Source: Iris pallida (lineage: Eukaryota; Streptophyta; Magnoliopsida; Asparagales; Iridaceae). Taken from it: 64,000 nucleotides of DNA. Below the pieces are notes generated by a model, which saw only the letters and a list, made by a program, of their open reading frames with translations, did no database searches and was not told the DNA's origin. The number at the start of each line of letters is the position of its first letter. Positions within the stretch are counted from its first letter, which is position 1. The position numbers and the translations under genes were made by a program. Shown here piece by piece: positions 46,600 to 59,986 of this stretch. Location: assembly GCA_029216955.1 (NCBI GenBank), contig JANAVB010003999.1, positions 2,893,951-2,957,950 of the forward strand, read 5' to 3'.

Positions 46600-46940
46600 A
46601 GTCATAACCCGTGTCCATAGGACATGGTTCATTTAAGGTATTCTCCCTCAAAATCTTGGATTTCCCATAAAATCCCACTCTCAATAATGCTCATCCACAA
46701 CCATTATGAGGCCCCCATCAAAATATTAAATCCTAACCATCAAAATATTAAATCCCCATCTTTGGATTTCCCATAAAACCCCACTCCAAATAATGCTCTT
46801 TTCCATAAAATCCCACTCCCAATAATGCTCTTTCCCATAAAACCCCACAACCGTTGATTCACCAAGATTAAATCCCAACCACTCTTTATCTTGGTACAGT
46901 CGGCCCTAGGATTCAAAAACATTTGTGTTTTGTATAAGAG
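46600..46940. mobile_element. TA-flanked CATAACCCGTG module, copy 3
   Basis: Counterpart of 21431-21763, between a long TA tract and AGATATATATATAGG. Non-coding. Confidence 0.6.
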
Positions 46941-46951
46941 ATATATATATA

Positions 46952-47299
46952 GGAAGCGGATCAAAAGTCCCCCTTAGAAAATCCCCTAAAAACCTCCCTC
47001 ACTCTAATCCGTAATTTAATGTTAATAGTAATGTTAATGTTAATATTAATGTTAATATTAACATTAAATACTAAAATTAACATTAAACTTAACATTAAAA
47101 TTAATATTAACATTAACATTAATATTAACATTAATATTAACATTAACATTAACATTAATATATAAAAAAGTTTAAAAAAAATTAATATTAACATTAACAA
47201 TAATATTAACATTAATATTAATATTAACATTAATATTACGAATTAGAGTGAGGGGAGGTTTTTAGGGGGTTTTCTAAGGGGGACTTTTGATCCGCTCCC
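46952..47299. mobile_element. AGCGGATCAAAAG fold-back element, copy 2a
   Basis: Counterpart of 21776-22130, with cleaner arms: GGAAGCGGATCAAAAGTCCC at the left and GGGACTTTTGATCCGCTCCC at the right. TTAATR hexamer core. Confidence 0.87.
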
Positions 47300-47311
47300 A
47301 TATATATATAT

Positions 47312-47609
47312 GAAGCGGATCAAAAGCCCCCTTAGAAAATCTCCTAAAAAAATCTCTCACTCTAATTCATAATTTAATGTTAATATTAATGTTAATATTA
47401 ATGTTAATGTTAATGTTAATGTTAATATTAATGTTAATATTAACATTAAATACTAAAATTAACATTAAAATTAATATTAATATTAATATTAATATTAACA
47501 TTAATATTAATATTAACATTAATTTTAACATTAATATTAACATTAATATTACGAATTAGAGTGAGGGGGATTTTTAGGGGTTTTTCTAAGGGGGACTTTT
47601 GATCCGCTC

Positions 47610-47611
<2 letters not shown>
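47312..47611. mobile_element. AGCGGATCAAAAG fold-back element, copy 2b
   Basis: Counterpart of 22141-22437. It is separated from copy 2a by a 12-bp TA stretch and followed by a long TA tract. Confidence 0.87.
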
Positions 47612-47696
<85 letters not shown>

Positions 47697-47718
47697 TATA
47701 TATATATATTTTATATAT

Positions 47719-48019
47719 GGGGGAGCGGATCAAAAATCTCCCTTAGAAAACCCCCTAAAAATTTTACTCACTCTCATCCGTAATTTAATGTTAATATTAA
47801 TGTTAATGTTAATGTTAATGTTAATATTAATTTTTATTTTTATTTTTATTTTTATATTAATGTTAATGTTAATGTTAATGTTAATATTAACGTTAATATT
47901 AAGTTTAATATTAATTTTAATATTTAATGTTAATATTAACATTAATATTAACATTAAATTATGGCTGAGAGTGAGGAGGTTTTTAGGGAATTTTCTAAGG
48001 GGGGCTTTTGATCCGTTTC
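47719..48019. mobile_element. AGCGGATCAAAAG fold-back element, copy 2c
   Basis: Counterpart of 22492-22812, including the TTTTTA run in the core. Ends GGGGAGCGGATCAAAAATC and GCTTTTGATCCGTTTC. Confidence 0.85.
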
Positions 48020-48035
48020 ATATATATATATATAC

Positions 48036-48461
48036 TAGTCATAACCCGTGCCCATAGGGCATGGTTCATTTAAGGTATTCTCCCTCAAATCTTGGACCCT
48101 CAATTTTAAACGAACAATAATAATTTTGAGGCCCCCATCAAAATATTAAATCGCAACCGCTGCTGGATGTGAATTTTTTTTTGGATTTTCCATAAAATCC
48201 CACTCTCAATAATGCTCATCCACAACCATTATGAGGCCCCTATCAAAATATTAAATTACAACCATCAAAATATTAAATTCCTATATTTGGATTCCGCATA
48301 AAATCCCACTCCCAATAATGCTCTTCCCCATAAAACCCCACTCCCAATAATGCTCTTTCCCATAAAACCCCACAACCGTTGATTCACCAAGATTAAATCC
48401 CAACCACTCTTTATCTTGGCACAGTCAGCCCTAGGACTCAAAAACCTTTGTGTTTTGTATA

Positions 48462-48463
<2 letters not shown>
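48036..48463. mobile_element. TA-flanked CATAACCCGTG module, copy 4
   Basis: Counterpart of 22833-23249. Followed by a TA tract of about 70 bp. Confidence 0.6.
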
Positions 48464-48536
<73 letters not shown>

Positions 48537-48539
<3 letters not shown>

Positions 48540-48831
48540 AGCGGATCAAAAGTCCCTCTTAGAAAATTTCCTAAAAAAAATCCTCACTCTCGGTCGTAAT
48601 TTAATGTTAATATTAATGTTAATATTAACATTAATATTAATGTTAATATTAAAATTAATGTTAATGTTAATGTTAATGTTAATGTTAATATTAATTTTAA
48701 TGTTAAGTTTAATATTAATTTTAGTATTTAATGTTAATATTAACATTAATATTAACATTAACATTAGTATAAACATTAAATTATGGTCGAGAGTGAGGGG
48801 GGTTTTCTAAGGGGGACTTTTGATCTCTCCC
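48537..48831. mobile_element. AGCGGATCAAAAG fold-back element, copy 2d
   Basis: Counterpart of 23341-23633; arms with CTCACTCTCGGTCGTAAT; right end TTTTGATCTCTCCC. Confidence 0.85.
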
Positions 48832-48891
<60 letters not shown>

Positions 48892-48893
<2 letters not shown>

Positions 48894-49173
48894 CGGATCA
48901 AACGTCCCCTTAGAAAATCTCCTAAAAATTCCCCTCACTCTAATTCGTAATTTAATGTTAATATTAATGTTAGTATTAATATTAATGTTAATATTAACAT
49001 TAAATACTAAAATTAACATTAAACTTAACATTAAAATTAATATTAACATTAACATTAATATTAACATTAACATTAATATTAAAAACAATTAATATTAATA
49101 TTAACATTAATATTACGAATTAGAGTGAGAGAGGTTTTTAGGGGGTTTTCTAAGGGGGACTTTTGATCCGCTC

Positions 49174-49175
<2 letters not shown>
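48892..49175. mobile_element. AGCGGATCAAAAG fold-back element, copy 2e
   Basis: Counterpart of 23645-23909. In this macro-copy, copies 2d and 2e are separated by a TA tract of about 55 bp; in the first it is only 9 bp. Confidence 0.85.
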
Positions 49176-49259
<84 letters not shown>

Positions 49260-49262
<3 letters not shown>

Positions 49263-49479
49263 AGCCGTCTAAGCCGTCGTTATATCACGGTCCATTTTAT
49301 TTAAAAAAAATAAATTTTGTAAAAATTATTGTAAAAAGTTTAAATTTGTCAACATGGAGAATCGAACTCAACCAAACAAAAAAAATACCTCACACCTTAA
49401 CCACATGAGTTAGAAGAGATATTTGATTATAATTGGATACTATTCTTATTATCAGTTATTATACGTGCAAAGCACGTGC

Positions 49480-49485
<6 letters not shown>
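49260..49485 (+). mobile_element. second mini-Helitron, counterpart with eroded 3' end
   Basis: Counterpart of 23965-24185. The hairpin ACGTGCAAAGCACGT is intact, but GCATTTACTAG has become GCATTTATATA, merging with a TA tract. Confidence 0.55.
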
Positions 49486-49557
<72 letters not shown>

Positions 49558-49864
49558 AATGCCAAAAGTTAGGCTTCACGTAAAAGTTTTTTTTTTCAAA
49601 AAATACCCTTACTTATAATTACTAATTAAAAAGATTAGTTAAAGTTAATAAGGGTAACTAGGTAAGGTGTAATGTATTTTTCTTATTTGGTTGAGTTGGA
49701 TTCCCCATGTTGATAAAATTTAAACTTTTTCAACAATCTTTTACACAATTTAATTTTTTTTAAGATAAAATGAACCGTGATATAATGACGGCTTAGACGG
49801 CTCAAAAGTGAGCCGTTTTGAAGTCTCATAATATAGTGGAAGATATGAAAGAGTATATATATAT

Positions 49865-50244
49865 GGAAGCGGATCAAAAGTCCCCTTAGAAAACCCCCTA
49901 AAAACCTCCCTCATTCTAATTCGTAATATTAATGTTAATATTAATGTTAATATTAATGTTAATATTAATGTTAATATTAACATTAAATACTAAAATTAAA
50001 ATATTAAACTTAACATTAAAATTAATATTAACATTAACATTAACATTAATATTAACATTAACATTAACATTAATATAAAAAATATAAAAAAAAATATAAA
50101 AAAATTAATATTAACATTAAAATTAATATTAACATTAATATTAACATTAACATTAATATTAACATTAATATTAACATTAATATTACGAATTAGAGTGAGG
50201 AGGGTTTTTAGGGGGTTTTCTAAGAGAGACTTTTGATCCGCTCC
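49865..50244. mobile_element. AGCGGATCAAAAG fold-back element, copy 2f
   Basis: Counterpart of 24741-25095, with the full left end GGAAGCGGATCAAAAGTCC. It abuts a TA tract at the right. Confidence 0.87.
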
Positions 50245-50270
50245 ATATATATATATATATATATATATAT

Positions 50271-50603
50271 GTTGGATTCTGGGTTATTTGGATACAGAAA
50301 AGCTTTTTGGCCCGCGTCCGCCTGGTGGGCAGCCATTAGCCCCCATGCTAACCTGGGCCCACCCCAGGTGGAGGAGCCAATAGCTGCCTGTCATGCGGGC
50401 TCGGGCCAGGACGGACAACCTAGCAACAACGTTCATTTGGATAACCTGAGACATTAATCCGAACCCAATTCAATTTTTGATCTGGTTCAAATATTTTAAA
50501 CCAAACACTAAACCGAACCCTAATCCGAACCTGAGTATCTTCTTCCCAAATCACCCATTAACGGATTTTTGCCCATCCGAATTGCACCCGGAGTCCGGAC
50601 ATC
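50271..50603. mobile_element. GTTGGATTCTGG module, copy 3
   Basis: Counterpart of 25175-25505. TA tracts at both ends. A G-run shift relative to the first copy (CTTTTTGGCCCG versus CTTTTGGGCCCG) is one of many small length differences between the macro-copies. Confidence 0.7.
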
Positions 50604-51029
50604 TATATATATATATTCTTGTAATTGGGTACCTTATATTCTTGTAATTGGGTAGGATAAATAAAGTGGATACCTTATATTCTTGTAATTGGGTAGGGTG
50701 CACCTTGAATATGGATAAATAAAGTGGGATGCAACTCAAATTTTCTCATAATATTATTGTTATATTAATGCTAATGCTAATTTTAATTTAATGTTAATGT
50801 TAAAATTAATATTAATATTAATGTTAATATTAATATAAATATTCATGTTAATTAGAAATTAATATTAATTTTAATTTTAATGTTAATGCTAATTTTAATT
50901 TAGTGTTAATATTAATTTTAATGTTTATGTTAATATTAAAGTTAATGTTAATGTTAATGTTAATGTTAATGTTAATTTGATATTAATATTAATTTTAATA
51001 TTAACTTTAATATTAATTTTAATGTTTAA

Positions 51030-51824
51030 TTTTGTTATGTCAGTGGTCATGTCTTTAGCCATATCATATGCCACGAAATGAAAAGTGGTATCACCGAGCA
51101 TTTTCGGAGTCCAATAGTATTTTTGAACTAAATAACCCTATCCTCTAGCACGGAAGCAAGAGCATTAACTTTAATAGACAGTAAACACTTCAGATTGACC
51201 TTTGCTGCTCTCAACCATAGGAATTCTCCATCTAGAGCTACGAGTAGTAGTCTACATCACAACCATGTTTCTCCCTTGAGCTGTAAATTCCATAGGAATT
51301 CTCCATCTAGAGCTACGAGTAGTAGTCTACATCACAACCATGTTTGTTTGCCCTTCGACTCTGGACCTCCTAAGCTCCGAGATGATGCATGGGGACATAC
51401 ACTCCCCTTTGAGATGCAAAGTTACTTCCAGAAATATGTTTCAACATGTGGACACGACCCCGTGATCACTAACTCGAACCACTGACACAAGAAAGACACT
51501 CAAAAGACAGTTTTGTTAGTTCGATTAATTGGGCCTTGCTATTTTATTCGTGGGTCATATAGTTATTGTTGTTCTGTGTCGCTTTCGCTTATGAACTTGG
51601 GATCACAACAGACGCAACACGACACAGTGCGGCAGGTCAAAACACTGGACGAACAGATCGGGCCGATATGTTGACCATCTCCAAGGAAGGAATGCACAAG
51701 TTTGTGGTGTATATTGTCCTCTTTTATTTTGGCATTTATTCTCCATTGTCGTCCTTGTAGTCTTGATCTCTGCAGACAATAAGCAGTTTCGGCCATTTCT
51801 CTGCCAAATGGACATAGGAGTTTT

Positions 51825-51904
<80 letters not shown>

Positions 51905-51996
51905 TATTATCATCATCCAAGTGGTAATCACTCGTTACATCAACTGAACCCATCTTTTTTGCAATCAAGCAATGTTAAAAGTCTATACTCCTCCTT

Positions 51997-52044
<48 letters not shown>

Positions 52045-52914
52045 TATCTTTATTAATATAAGGGGGATTCAAAACGGCTCAAGATTGAGCCGTCTAAGCC
52101 GTGCGTATTTCATCAATCATTTCGTTTAAAAATTAAAAAAAAAAGTCTCGTAACCGTAGTTATTTTTATTTTCTCACGTAGTTTAAAATAAAACTAAAAC
52201 CTAAAATCCTCCTAACTGCACAAATAGGTATAAAAAATAAAATGTTTAGAATTTAAATTATCTTTAATCTAGCTACATGAATCTAACTAAACACATATAC
52301 AAAAGTTTAAAAATATATTTATAATAAATCATGACTAAAATATATTCAAATTATATTTACAGTATTCTAATATAATTTAAATTTTTATGATTCAGTCATA
52401 TTGTAGATTTTTTTTCTAACGTGCAACACACGTGAAAGTAACTAGTAACAATAAGAAAGAGAGTCTATACTGTTAACCGACAATATAATTTCTCTTATGA
52501 AAATATCATATACCAAAGGAGAAATACAGAAAATTTGCTATAGCGAAATTAATTTTAATTAAATTAGCCGCAAGGAAACATGTATGAAAATTTTGGAAAC
52601 AAAAAATATTCCCCCAACATGGATGTTTAAATTTTCGCCGACTATTTTGGCGGAAAAACGGTAAAGGTTTTTTTTTGGGCTAGTTTAATTTTAGGGTATA
52701 TGCAAGCAATGGTGAACAGGTAAAGTCAACCTGTAGTAGACAACTTGTACAATTTACTATGCATTTGTGTAGTTTGTATTTATACATTAAAGTTGTTGTT
52801 TGTATTTTCGAATTTTTCACACGAGGAGTGATCAACATCCCGTATTTTTGCATCCCCAAACTTCCTCATGACCACAATCGTTAGATCTTGTTAAAAACAT
52901 CTCACCTTAACCGT

Positions 52915-52915
<1 letters not shown>
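51030..52915. repeat. block A, copy 4
   Basis: Counterpart of 25925-27720, without the hAT MITE. It carries a tandem duplication of about 70 bp (ATAGGAATTCTCCATCTAGA at about 51217 and 51292) within the exon-relic region and a pure TA tract at 51834-51900 where copy 2 has CT then TA. It contains a mini-Helitron at 52047-52445. Confidence 0.82.
52047..52445 (+). mobile_element. mini-Helitron, copy 4
   Basis: TC start after A, hairpin ACGTGCAACACACGT, end GAAAGTAACTAG, then T. Confidence 0.67.
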
Positions 52916-53391
<476 letters not shown>

Positions 53392-53397
53392 GTGTGT

Positions 53398-53981
<584 letters not shown>

Positions 53982-53983
<2 letters not shown>

Positions 53984-55738
53984 GGAAAATCTAGGGTTTC
54001 CGTCTGGAGACTCCTCCCCTGGGGCGACGAGAACAGCGGTGGATGTCCCCCAGGGAATAGGAGATGAATCAATGCGCGACGAAGGAGGGGGTTGGACCAC
54101 TGTAGAGAGGAGGCGCCGACAGGGATCGCTGGGAAGGAAGGAAAGGTCGGTGGGAAACCAGGGCTGGACGAACTACCAGGGATCTAATAGACCTAACATG
54201 GCGAGACAGGCAACCCAGATGAGAAGAGGTCCTTTCCCGGCAAATCGGGAAGGGGGGAGGCCAGGCCCGAGCGTCTCCGATAGGGGGGGGTCAGAGGAAG
54301 GGTGCCGCCGGCCACAGCTGTGGAGGGGGACAGAAGGAGGACACAGGAGGCGCCGGGAGTGGCGGGGACTCGGAGAGATATTCGACGTGCTGCGGTGCCA
54401 ACTCCGATGCCAACACCTATCTCATGGGCTGACCTGTGCAAGCCTGGTGCAATCCAGGAGGAGGTCGAACTCCAATACGTGGAACTGAAGGTGATAGATG
54501 GGAGGAAGGTCGTGGAAATAACCTCAGATGATATTGAGGAGACCACAGAGTTCTGGAAAAACACCTTGATATTATATGTAATGGATAATAGACCTTACTA
54601 CGGTCAACTAAAAGCGTATGCGCTGAGGACGTGGAGACCCAAAGGAGAGATGGAGATCTTTTCCAGAGAGAACGGATTCTATTTTATCAAGTTTGATCTA
54701 GCTGAAGACCTGGATCGTATACTGGAGGGGGGTCCATGGACGTTTGACGGCAGATTAGTGGTTCTCAGGAGATGGCGGCCAGAGTCGTGTTTCGAGAAGG
54801 ATAGACTCACGAGTGTTCCTATCTGGATTAGATTCCCATGGCTTTCTCCGCAACTATGGAGCACTCCTGCTATTATGAAGATGGCAAGTATGGTTGGAAA
54901 CCCACTGAGGACAGATCTTCTTACTGCACGGAGAAAGAGATTGTCGTACGCTCGAGTATTCATTGAGATCGAGGGTAGCAAGTGAGTTGCCTAGGCAAAT
55001 AGAACTAATGCTTCCTACTGGGGAATTAGTTTGGCAAACCATTGAGTATGAGTGGGTAACGCCATCTTGTACGAACTGCCATTGCTTCGGACACGTCAAG
55101 TCTCAGTGTCATGATAAAGAGAATAATATAGAAAAGGGGACAGATAACAATCAGACACAGCCAGCGAATGGGATAGCAGAGGAAGAACAATTACTGAATC
55201 AGTTGAATTCGAGGGATGGCGTGGTGATGATGGATATCCAAGGCCCAATGGACAGGAACTTGCTGTCGGAAGAAGGTATACAGGGGGTGTCCCTGCTTGG
55301 GAAGAGGAAAGTTCCTTAATAGAAGGAGGAACGGGAGATAATAGGCAATTGGTGGATATCAGGACACATCAAGGAAGCTGTAGTGAAGATATGCATGATG
55401 TGGTGCCTGCTAGGGGAGAGGAAAACCTACAAGATGCACCATTACACAGGGCGGATAACATTGAAGAGAGGGTAATGAAGACAGTGCGAAGGTACGGCGA
55501 TGAAGACGGAGATTGGAACGAACAAAGAAAACAAGAAGGGATCCAACTGGGTCAGGATTCCCATCGTGATATGCTCACAATGGAGAAGCCGGAGTGGCAG
55601 GCCACACTTCAAAGAGCAGGTAATGTACAACAAGGGGAAGTTAATAGTAGTATTAATGCATCTTCAGGTCAGGCTCGAACCAATTGTCCAGGGGAGAGCC
55701 AGAGTGGATTTGAGGACGACACCACTAACAGATCTTAA
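53982..55738 (+). pseudogene. LINE ORF1 (DUF4283-type gag with CCHC knuckle), frameshifted
   Basis: Nucleic-acid-binding protein of plant L1 elements. The start ATG at 53982 gives MENLGFPSGDSSPG, then a basic region. The frame shifts in a G run near 54285, continues through a DUF4283-like region (FWKNTLILYVMDNRPYYGQL ... GGPWTFDGRLVVLRRW), shifts again near 54980, then shows the CCHC knuckle CTNCHCFGHVKSQC (about 55071-55112). A stop at 55317 or a shift near it precedes an acidic C-terminal part ending TNRS. The final TAA overlaps the ORF2 ATG (TAATG). Confidence 0.82.
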
Positions 55739-58700
55739 TGACGATCCTAGCTTGGAACGTCCGAGGCGCAAACTCGATCGGGAGGTGGAAAGAGATTAAA
55801 CAGGTTATGTGGAGTAATAAGTGCTCGATTGTTGCCATTTTAGAAAGCAAAATCAAGACGGTGGATAGAATTAATTTGCGGACACCTAGCAACTGGATTT
55901 CAGTTCATAATCTGGAGCAGGGTGCTGTGGCAAGGATTTGGGTCATGTGGGATAGCCGGAGATGGACTGGGCAAGTCCAATTCCGATCGGAGCAGCTCCT
56001 GGTAATAAACTTTACTAATATAGGGGGTTTAGAAGTTGTTGTTGGCGCAGCATATGGCCACAACGACCGGCGAGTGCGAGGGAGTCTATGGAGGGACATT
56101 ATCAACCTGGCTAATGTAGTAGAAAATCAGAAACCACTGATTATTTGTGGGGATTTTAATGCGATGATGGCAAGGACGGAGAAGAGAGGGGGCCGACCTG
56201 TCCCGCATAACATTCTTGAGGACTTCCAACGATGCTTGTTGAGCTCAGGATTGGTATGTCTGGAGAGGTCAGGCCACACATGGACTTGGAATAACAGCTC
56301 AGTCAATAATCGGGTTGTCTGCCAATTGGACAGAGCATTGGGGAACTCCAAGTGGATCGAGATGTTCCCGAACAGTCGGGCAGAGGGACTACATCGAGGG
56401 ACAAGCGATCATTCGCCTATTCTAATCCGTATGCAGCGAGACCAACCCCAAGGAAGGAAGCCATTCCGATACTCTAATGCTTGGATCCATATTCAGGGAT
56501 ATTCGGAGGTGGTTGATACTTGTCTTAATACCACAGTAGTTGGTAATCCTCAGTACCGCCTTCTTAGGAAAATGAAGTTGGTGAAGACCCAAATTCGACA
56601 ATGGAATCGAGTCCGTTCTCACTGTGGGAGCGACGAGAAGAACAAGCAGCTTCGTGTAGTCCAGGATCGGTTACAGGCTGATCCCCTCAACCAGGAGTTG
56701 GCTAACCAGGAGGTTGAACTTCAGGAGGAAGTTCGTAGGCTCCGATTCACTGAGGAAATACATCTAAAGCAGCGAGCTAAATGCGATTGGTTGAAAGAGG
56801 GGGATCGATGCACCAAGTTTTTCCATTCTACTATTAAAGCTCGCCAACACAGAAATACCATGGTCTCTTTACTGGACGAAAATGGGGCAGAGATAACTCA
56901 AGTTAATCATATCAGAGAAGAGGCAGCGGCATACTTTCAGAACTTATATAATCCAATTATTATAGAAGAAGAAAGACCAGAGGTGATGTGCAAACGTATG
57001 GTAACAGAGGAGGGTAATCGGAGGCTTCGAAGGAGAGTACGGATGGAAGAAGTTGAAGAAGTTGTCAAGCAAGCTGACCCTGATAAGTCCCCCGGGCCAG
57101 ATGGGTTCAATGCAGCCTTTTTTAAACAGCATTGGATACAACTAAAGGACGACCTCCTCAGGGTCGTAGATGATTTCTTCGCAACGGGTCGATTGATTCG
57201 GGAAATCAACCATACCTTTCTCGTTCTTATTCCAAAGAAGGAGGGAGCTCAGGAAATGGGGGATTTTAGACCTATAGCGTGTTGCAATTTTATATATAAA
57301 ATTATCACTCATGTTATGTGTAACAGGATGCAGGAGATCATGCAGGGGCTCATATCGGAGAATCAGGCTGCTTTTATCAAAGGCCGTTCCATAGCAGACA
57401 ATTGCCTCCTTGTGCATGAACTGGTTCGGGACTTTAATAAAGCCGGGGGCCGGAAGGGATGTATCAAACTGGACTTGCGGAAGGCATACGACACAGTGGA
57501 CAGAAAATTCTTATGCCAAATGTTGCGGTGCATGGGTTTTGATGACTGGTGGGTGGATCGGATTGAAGAATGTATCTCCACGCCGACCTTCTCCGTCCTC
57601 ATCAACGGGCAGCCTCATGGACATTTCGGAAGCTGCAGGGGTATCCGCCAAGGTGACCCACTATCCCCTTATTTATTTACTGTTGTGATGGAGTTCTTCA
57701 CATGCCTGATGGACGTGGAGGTTCATAAGAAGAATATTATACCATTACATCGGCGGATTGATCCGATTGTCTCGCATCTCATATATGCTGATGACCTATT
57801 GGTGTTCCTCGAACCAAGTGAGCAGGGAGTTAATTCGTTGATGAGAATATTGGAGGAGTTCAGGAGGGGAACAGGGTTAGCTCTGAATAAAGAAAAGTCT
57901 GTAGTTTTCTTTAATCGGGACTGTCCGAGGAAAAATCAGTTGTTGGAGATAATGGATATGCAGCAAGGTCAACTTCCTGTTCGATACCTTGGATTGCCGT
58001 TGTCCATTAATTATGCAAGTATTAATGAATGCATGGGGTTAGTTAATTATGTACAGAGTCGCCTGGAGGGGTGGCAATCTCAACTGCTTTCCTTTGGGGG
58101 AAGAATGGAGCTAGTGCGCTCGGTGATTGGGGCCATCACGGCATATTGGCTGCAAGCTATTATTCTTCCAATTGGTATCATTAAAAATGTAGAAAGATTG
58201 TGTGCAAATTTCGTATTGAGGGGAGGGGTTCATGCCATTGCATGGGACGAATTGTGTATGAATCAAGAAGAAGGGGGCATGGGGATTCGGTCTCTCTTGA
58301 CATTACGAGAAGTGGCTTGTCTTAAGTTGGCATGGAAATATCTGGTAGGCAAGTCGATGTGGGCGGCGTGGATGCGTGCGAGATACACAAAAACGGATAA
58401 CTTCTGGGTGATGCAAAGGAACAACAACTTCTCGGTTACCTTCAAGACAATACTTGCACATCGAGAGGCACTACGGGCAAGTATTAGTAGAGAGATTAAT
58501 AATGGAAGAGCTACTAACCTATGGATGGATCCATGGCTAAACAAGCAGAGTTTATTGATCGCTTTGGATGGCCAACATTTGAATTACTTGGGCGAAACAT
58601 TTCTGTCAGCGAGTGTATCAATAATGGGGCTTGGATGATACATGAGAGACATATAGCTCAGTGGGTGGGTGCGGAAATACATCAAATGCCGATAGGGAGT

Positions 58701-59251
58701 ATGCAGCAGGAAGATCGTTGGGTTTGGGATGGTTCAGCTAACGGAGATTTCATACAGGCGGATACCTACGAGCGGATTCGATTGGCTTTCCCGAAGGTGA
58801 CTTGGGCGCGGTGGTTTGGGAGAAGGGGGTAGCAATGAAGATGAGGATTTGTTTATACAAGGCAGCCAAGAACAGATTGCTTACCAAAGAGCGATTGCAA
58901 AGATTCGGCATACAGTTACCGAATTTGACTTGTATCCTATGTGATGGAGGGGATGAGTCCAGACAGCACCTGTTCTTCACGTGTCCATTCTCCAATCGAC
59001 TGTGGCAACATTATAGAGAGGAGATTGGCCTGGCAAGACAACAGAATAAAGATTTGATGAGTGTGCTAGAAGAAGCAAATAGATTGAAGGACCGATCGGT
59101 GACGGTGTATCGGAGAATGAGATTGAGATTGCTCTCTGTCGTGTGGCACGTATGGCGGAAACGAAACAATAGACTTTTTGATGGTAAATGTAACACATTC
59201 ACAGGAATACTTAACAACATAAATCATGATGTTAAGTGTTTGGAGGTTTAG
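55738..59251 (+). pseudogene. LINE ORF2: endonuclease, reverse transcriptase, zf-RVT; late frameshifts
   Basis: Open for 966 codons (55738-58638). The APE-type endonuclease fills about residues 1-230: WNVRG, LESK, GDFNA near 138, and SDH near 223. Reverse transcriptase covers about 430-760: KSPGPDGF, SENQAAFIKGR, KLDLRKAYDTVDR, GIRQGDPLSPYLF, and active site YADD near 684. After WMDPWLNKQ the frame shifts (58540-58600) to LLGRNISVSECINNGAWMI and WDGSANGDFIQADTYERIR. It shifts again near 58810 to the C-terminal zinc region CILCDGGDESRQHLFFTC and RLWQHYREE, ending at 59251. The endonuclease and RT catalytic motifs all look intact, so the element is young. Confidence 0.9.
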
Positions 59252-59363
59252 CTAAAATATAATGTAGAAGGGGGTAGTTGCTGATACTGCAGATTAGCTA
59301 GATGGCGTGAGTTTTGTAATTGGATGTAACCTATTATTTGTCTTTTATAAAGTACCTTTTCTT

Positions 59364-59422
<59 letters not shown>

Positions 59423-59427
59423 CTTTT

Positions 59428-59485
59428 TTCTGGGTTATTTGGATATGGAAAAGCTTTTGGCCAAAAAAAAAAGAAAAAAGAAAAA

Positions 59486-59492
<7 letters not shown>
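59428..59492. repeat. stub of the GTTGGATTCTGG module with A-rich run
   Basis: Positions 59428-59462 (TTCTGGGTTATTTGGATATG ... AGCTTTTGGCC) match the beginning of the module. An A-rich run (59463-59492) and a TA tract follow. It probably marks the original module split or duplicated by TA-tract events. Confidence 0.5.
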
Positions 59493-59559
<67 letters not shown>

Positions 59560-59563
<4 letters not shown>

Positions 59564-59928
59564 GATTCTGGATTATTTGGATATGGAAAAGCTTTTTAGC
59601 CCGCCCGCGAGGCTGGCCCGCGCCTGCCTGGCGGGCAACCATTAGCTCCCCTGCTAACCTGGGCCCACCCAAGCGAAGGAGCCAATGGCCGCCTGTCATG
59701 CGGGCTCAGGCCAGGGCGGATAACCTAGCTAGCAGCAGCGTTCATTTGGATAACCTAAGACATTGATCCGAGTCCAATCCGATTTTTGATCGGGTTCAAA
59801 TATTTTAAACCAAACACTAAACCGAACTCTAATCCGAACCTGAGTATCTTCTTCCCAAATCTAACTCATTAACGGGTTTATTTTATCGGGCTCGAGTTTT
59901 GCCCACCCGAATTGAACCCGGACATCCA
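59560..59928. mobile_element. GTTGGATTCTGG module directly upstream of P450 copy 2
   Basis: Almost identical to 28318-28683, ending CCCGGACATC 59 bp before the P450 ATG, with TA tracts at both ends. Confidence 0.72.
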
Positions 59929-59986
59929 TATATATATATACACACATGCACAACATCAATTCCTCACAGAAGAACACCAAAGCACA
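59929..59986 (+). promoter_or_regulatory. TA-tract promoter and 5' leader of P450 copy 2
   Basis: CATATATATATATACACACATGC, split here as a 14-base TA run followed by the C/A-rich leader, is the only TATA-like candidate. It differs in TA length from copy 1. Confidence 0.4.

Larger units (their letters stand above)
53980..59367 (+). mobile_element. L1-type LINE inserted in a TA tract
   Basis: Non-LTR retrotransposon with ORF1 (53982-55738) and ORF2 (55738 to about 59251). The left border is a TA tract ending two bases before the ORF1 ATG, so almost no 5' untranslated region remains. The right border passes from CCTTTTCTTCAAAT straight into another TA tract, with no A tail visible. It is absent from the first macro-copy, so it inserted after that duplication or haplotype split. 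Small frameshifts in both reading frames make it inactive as read. Confidence 0.9.
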
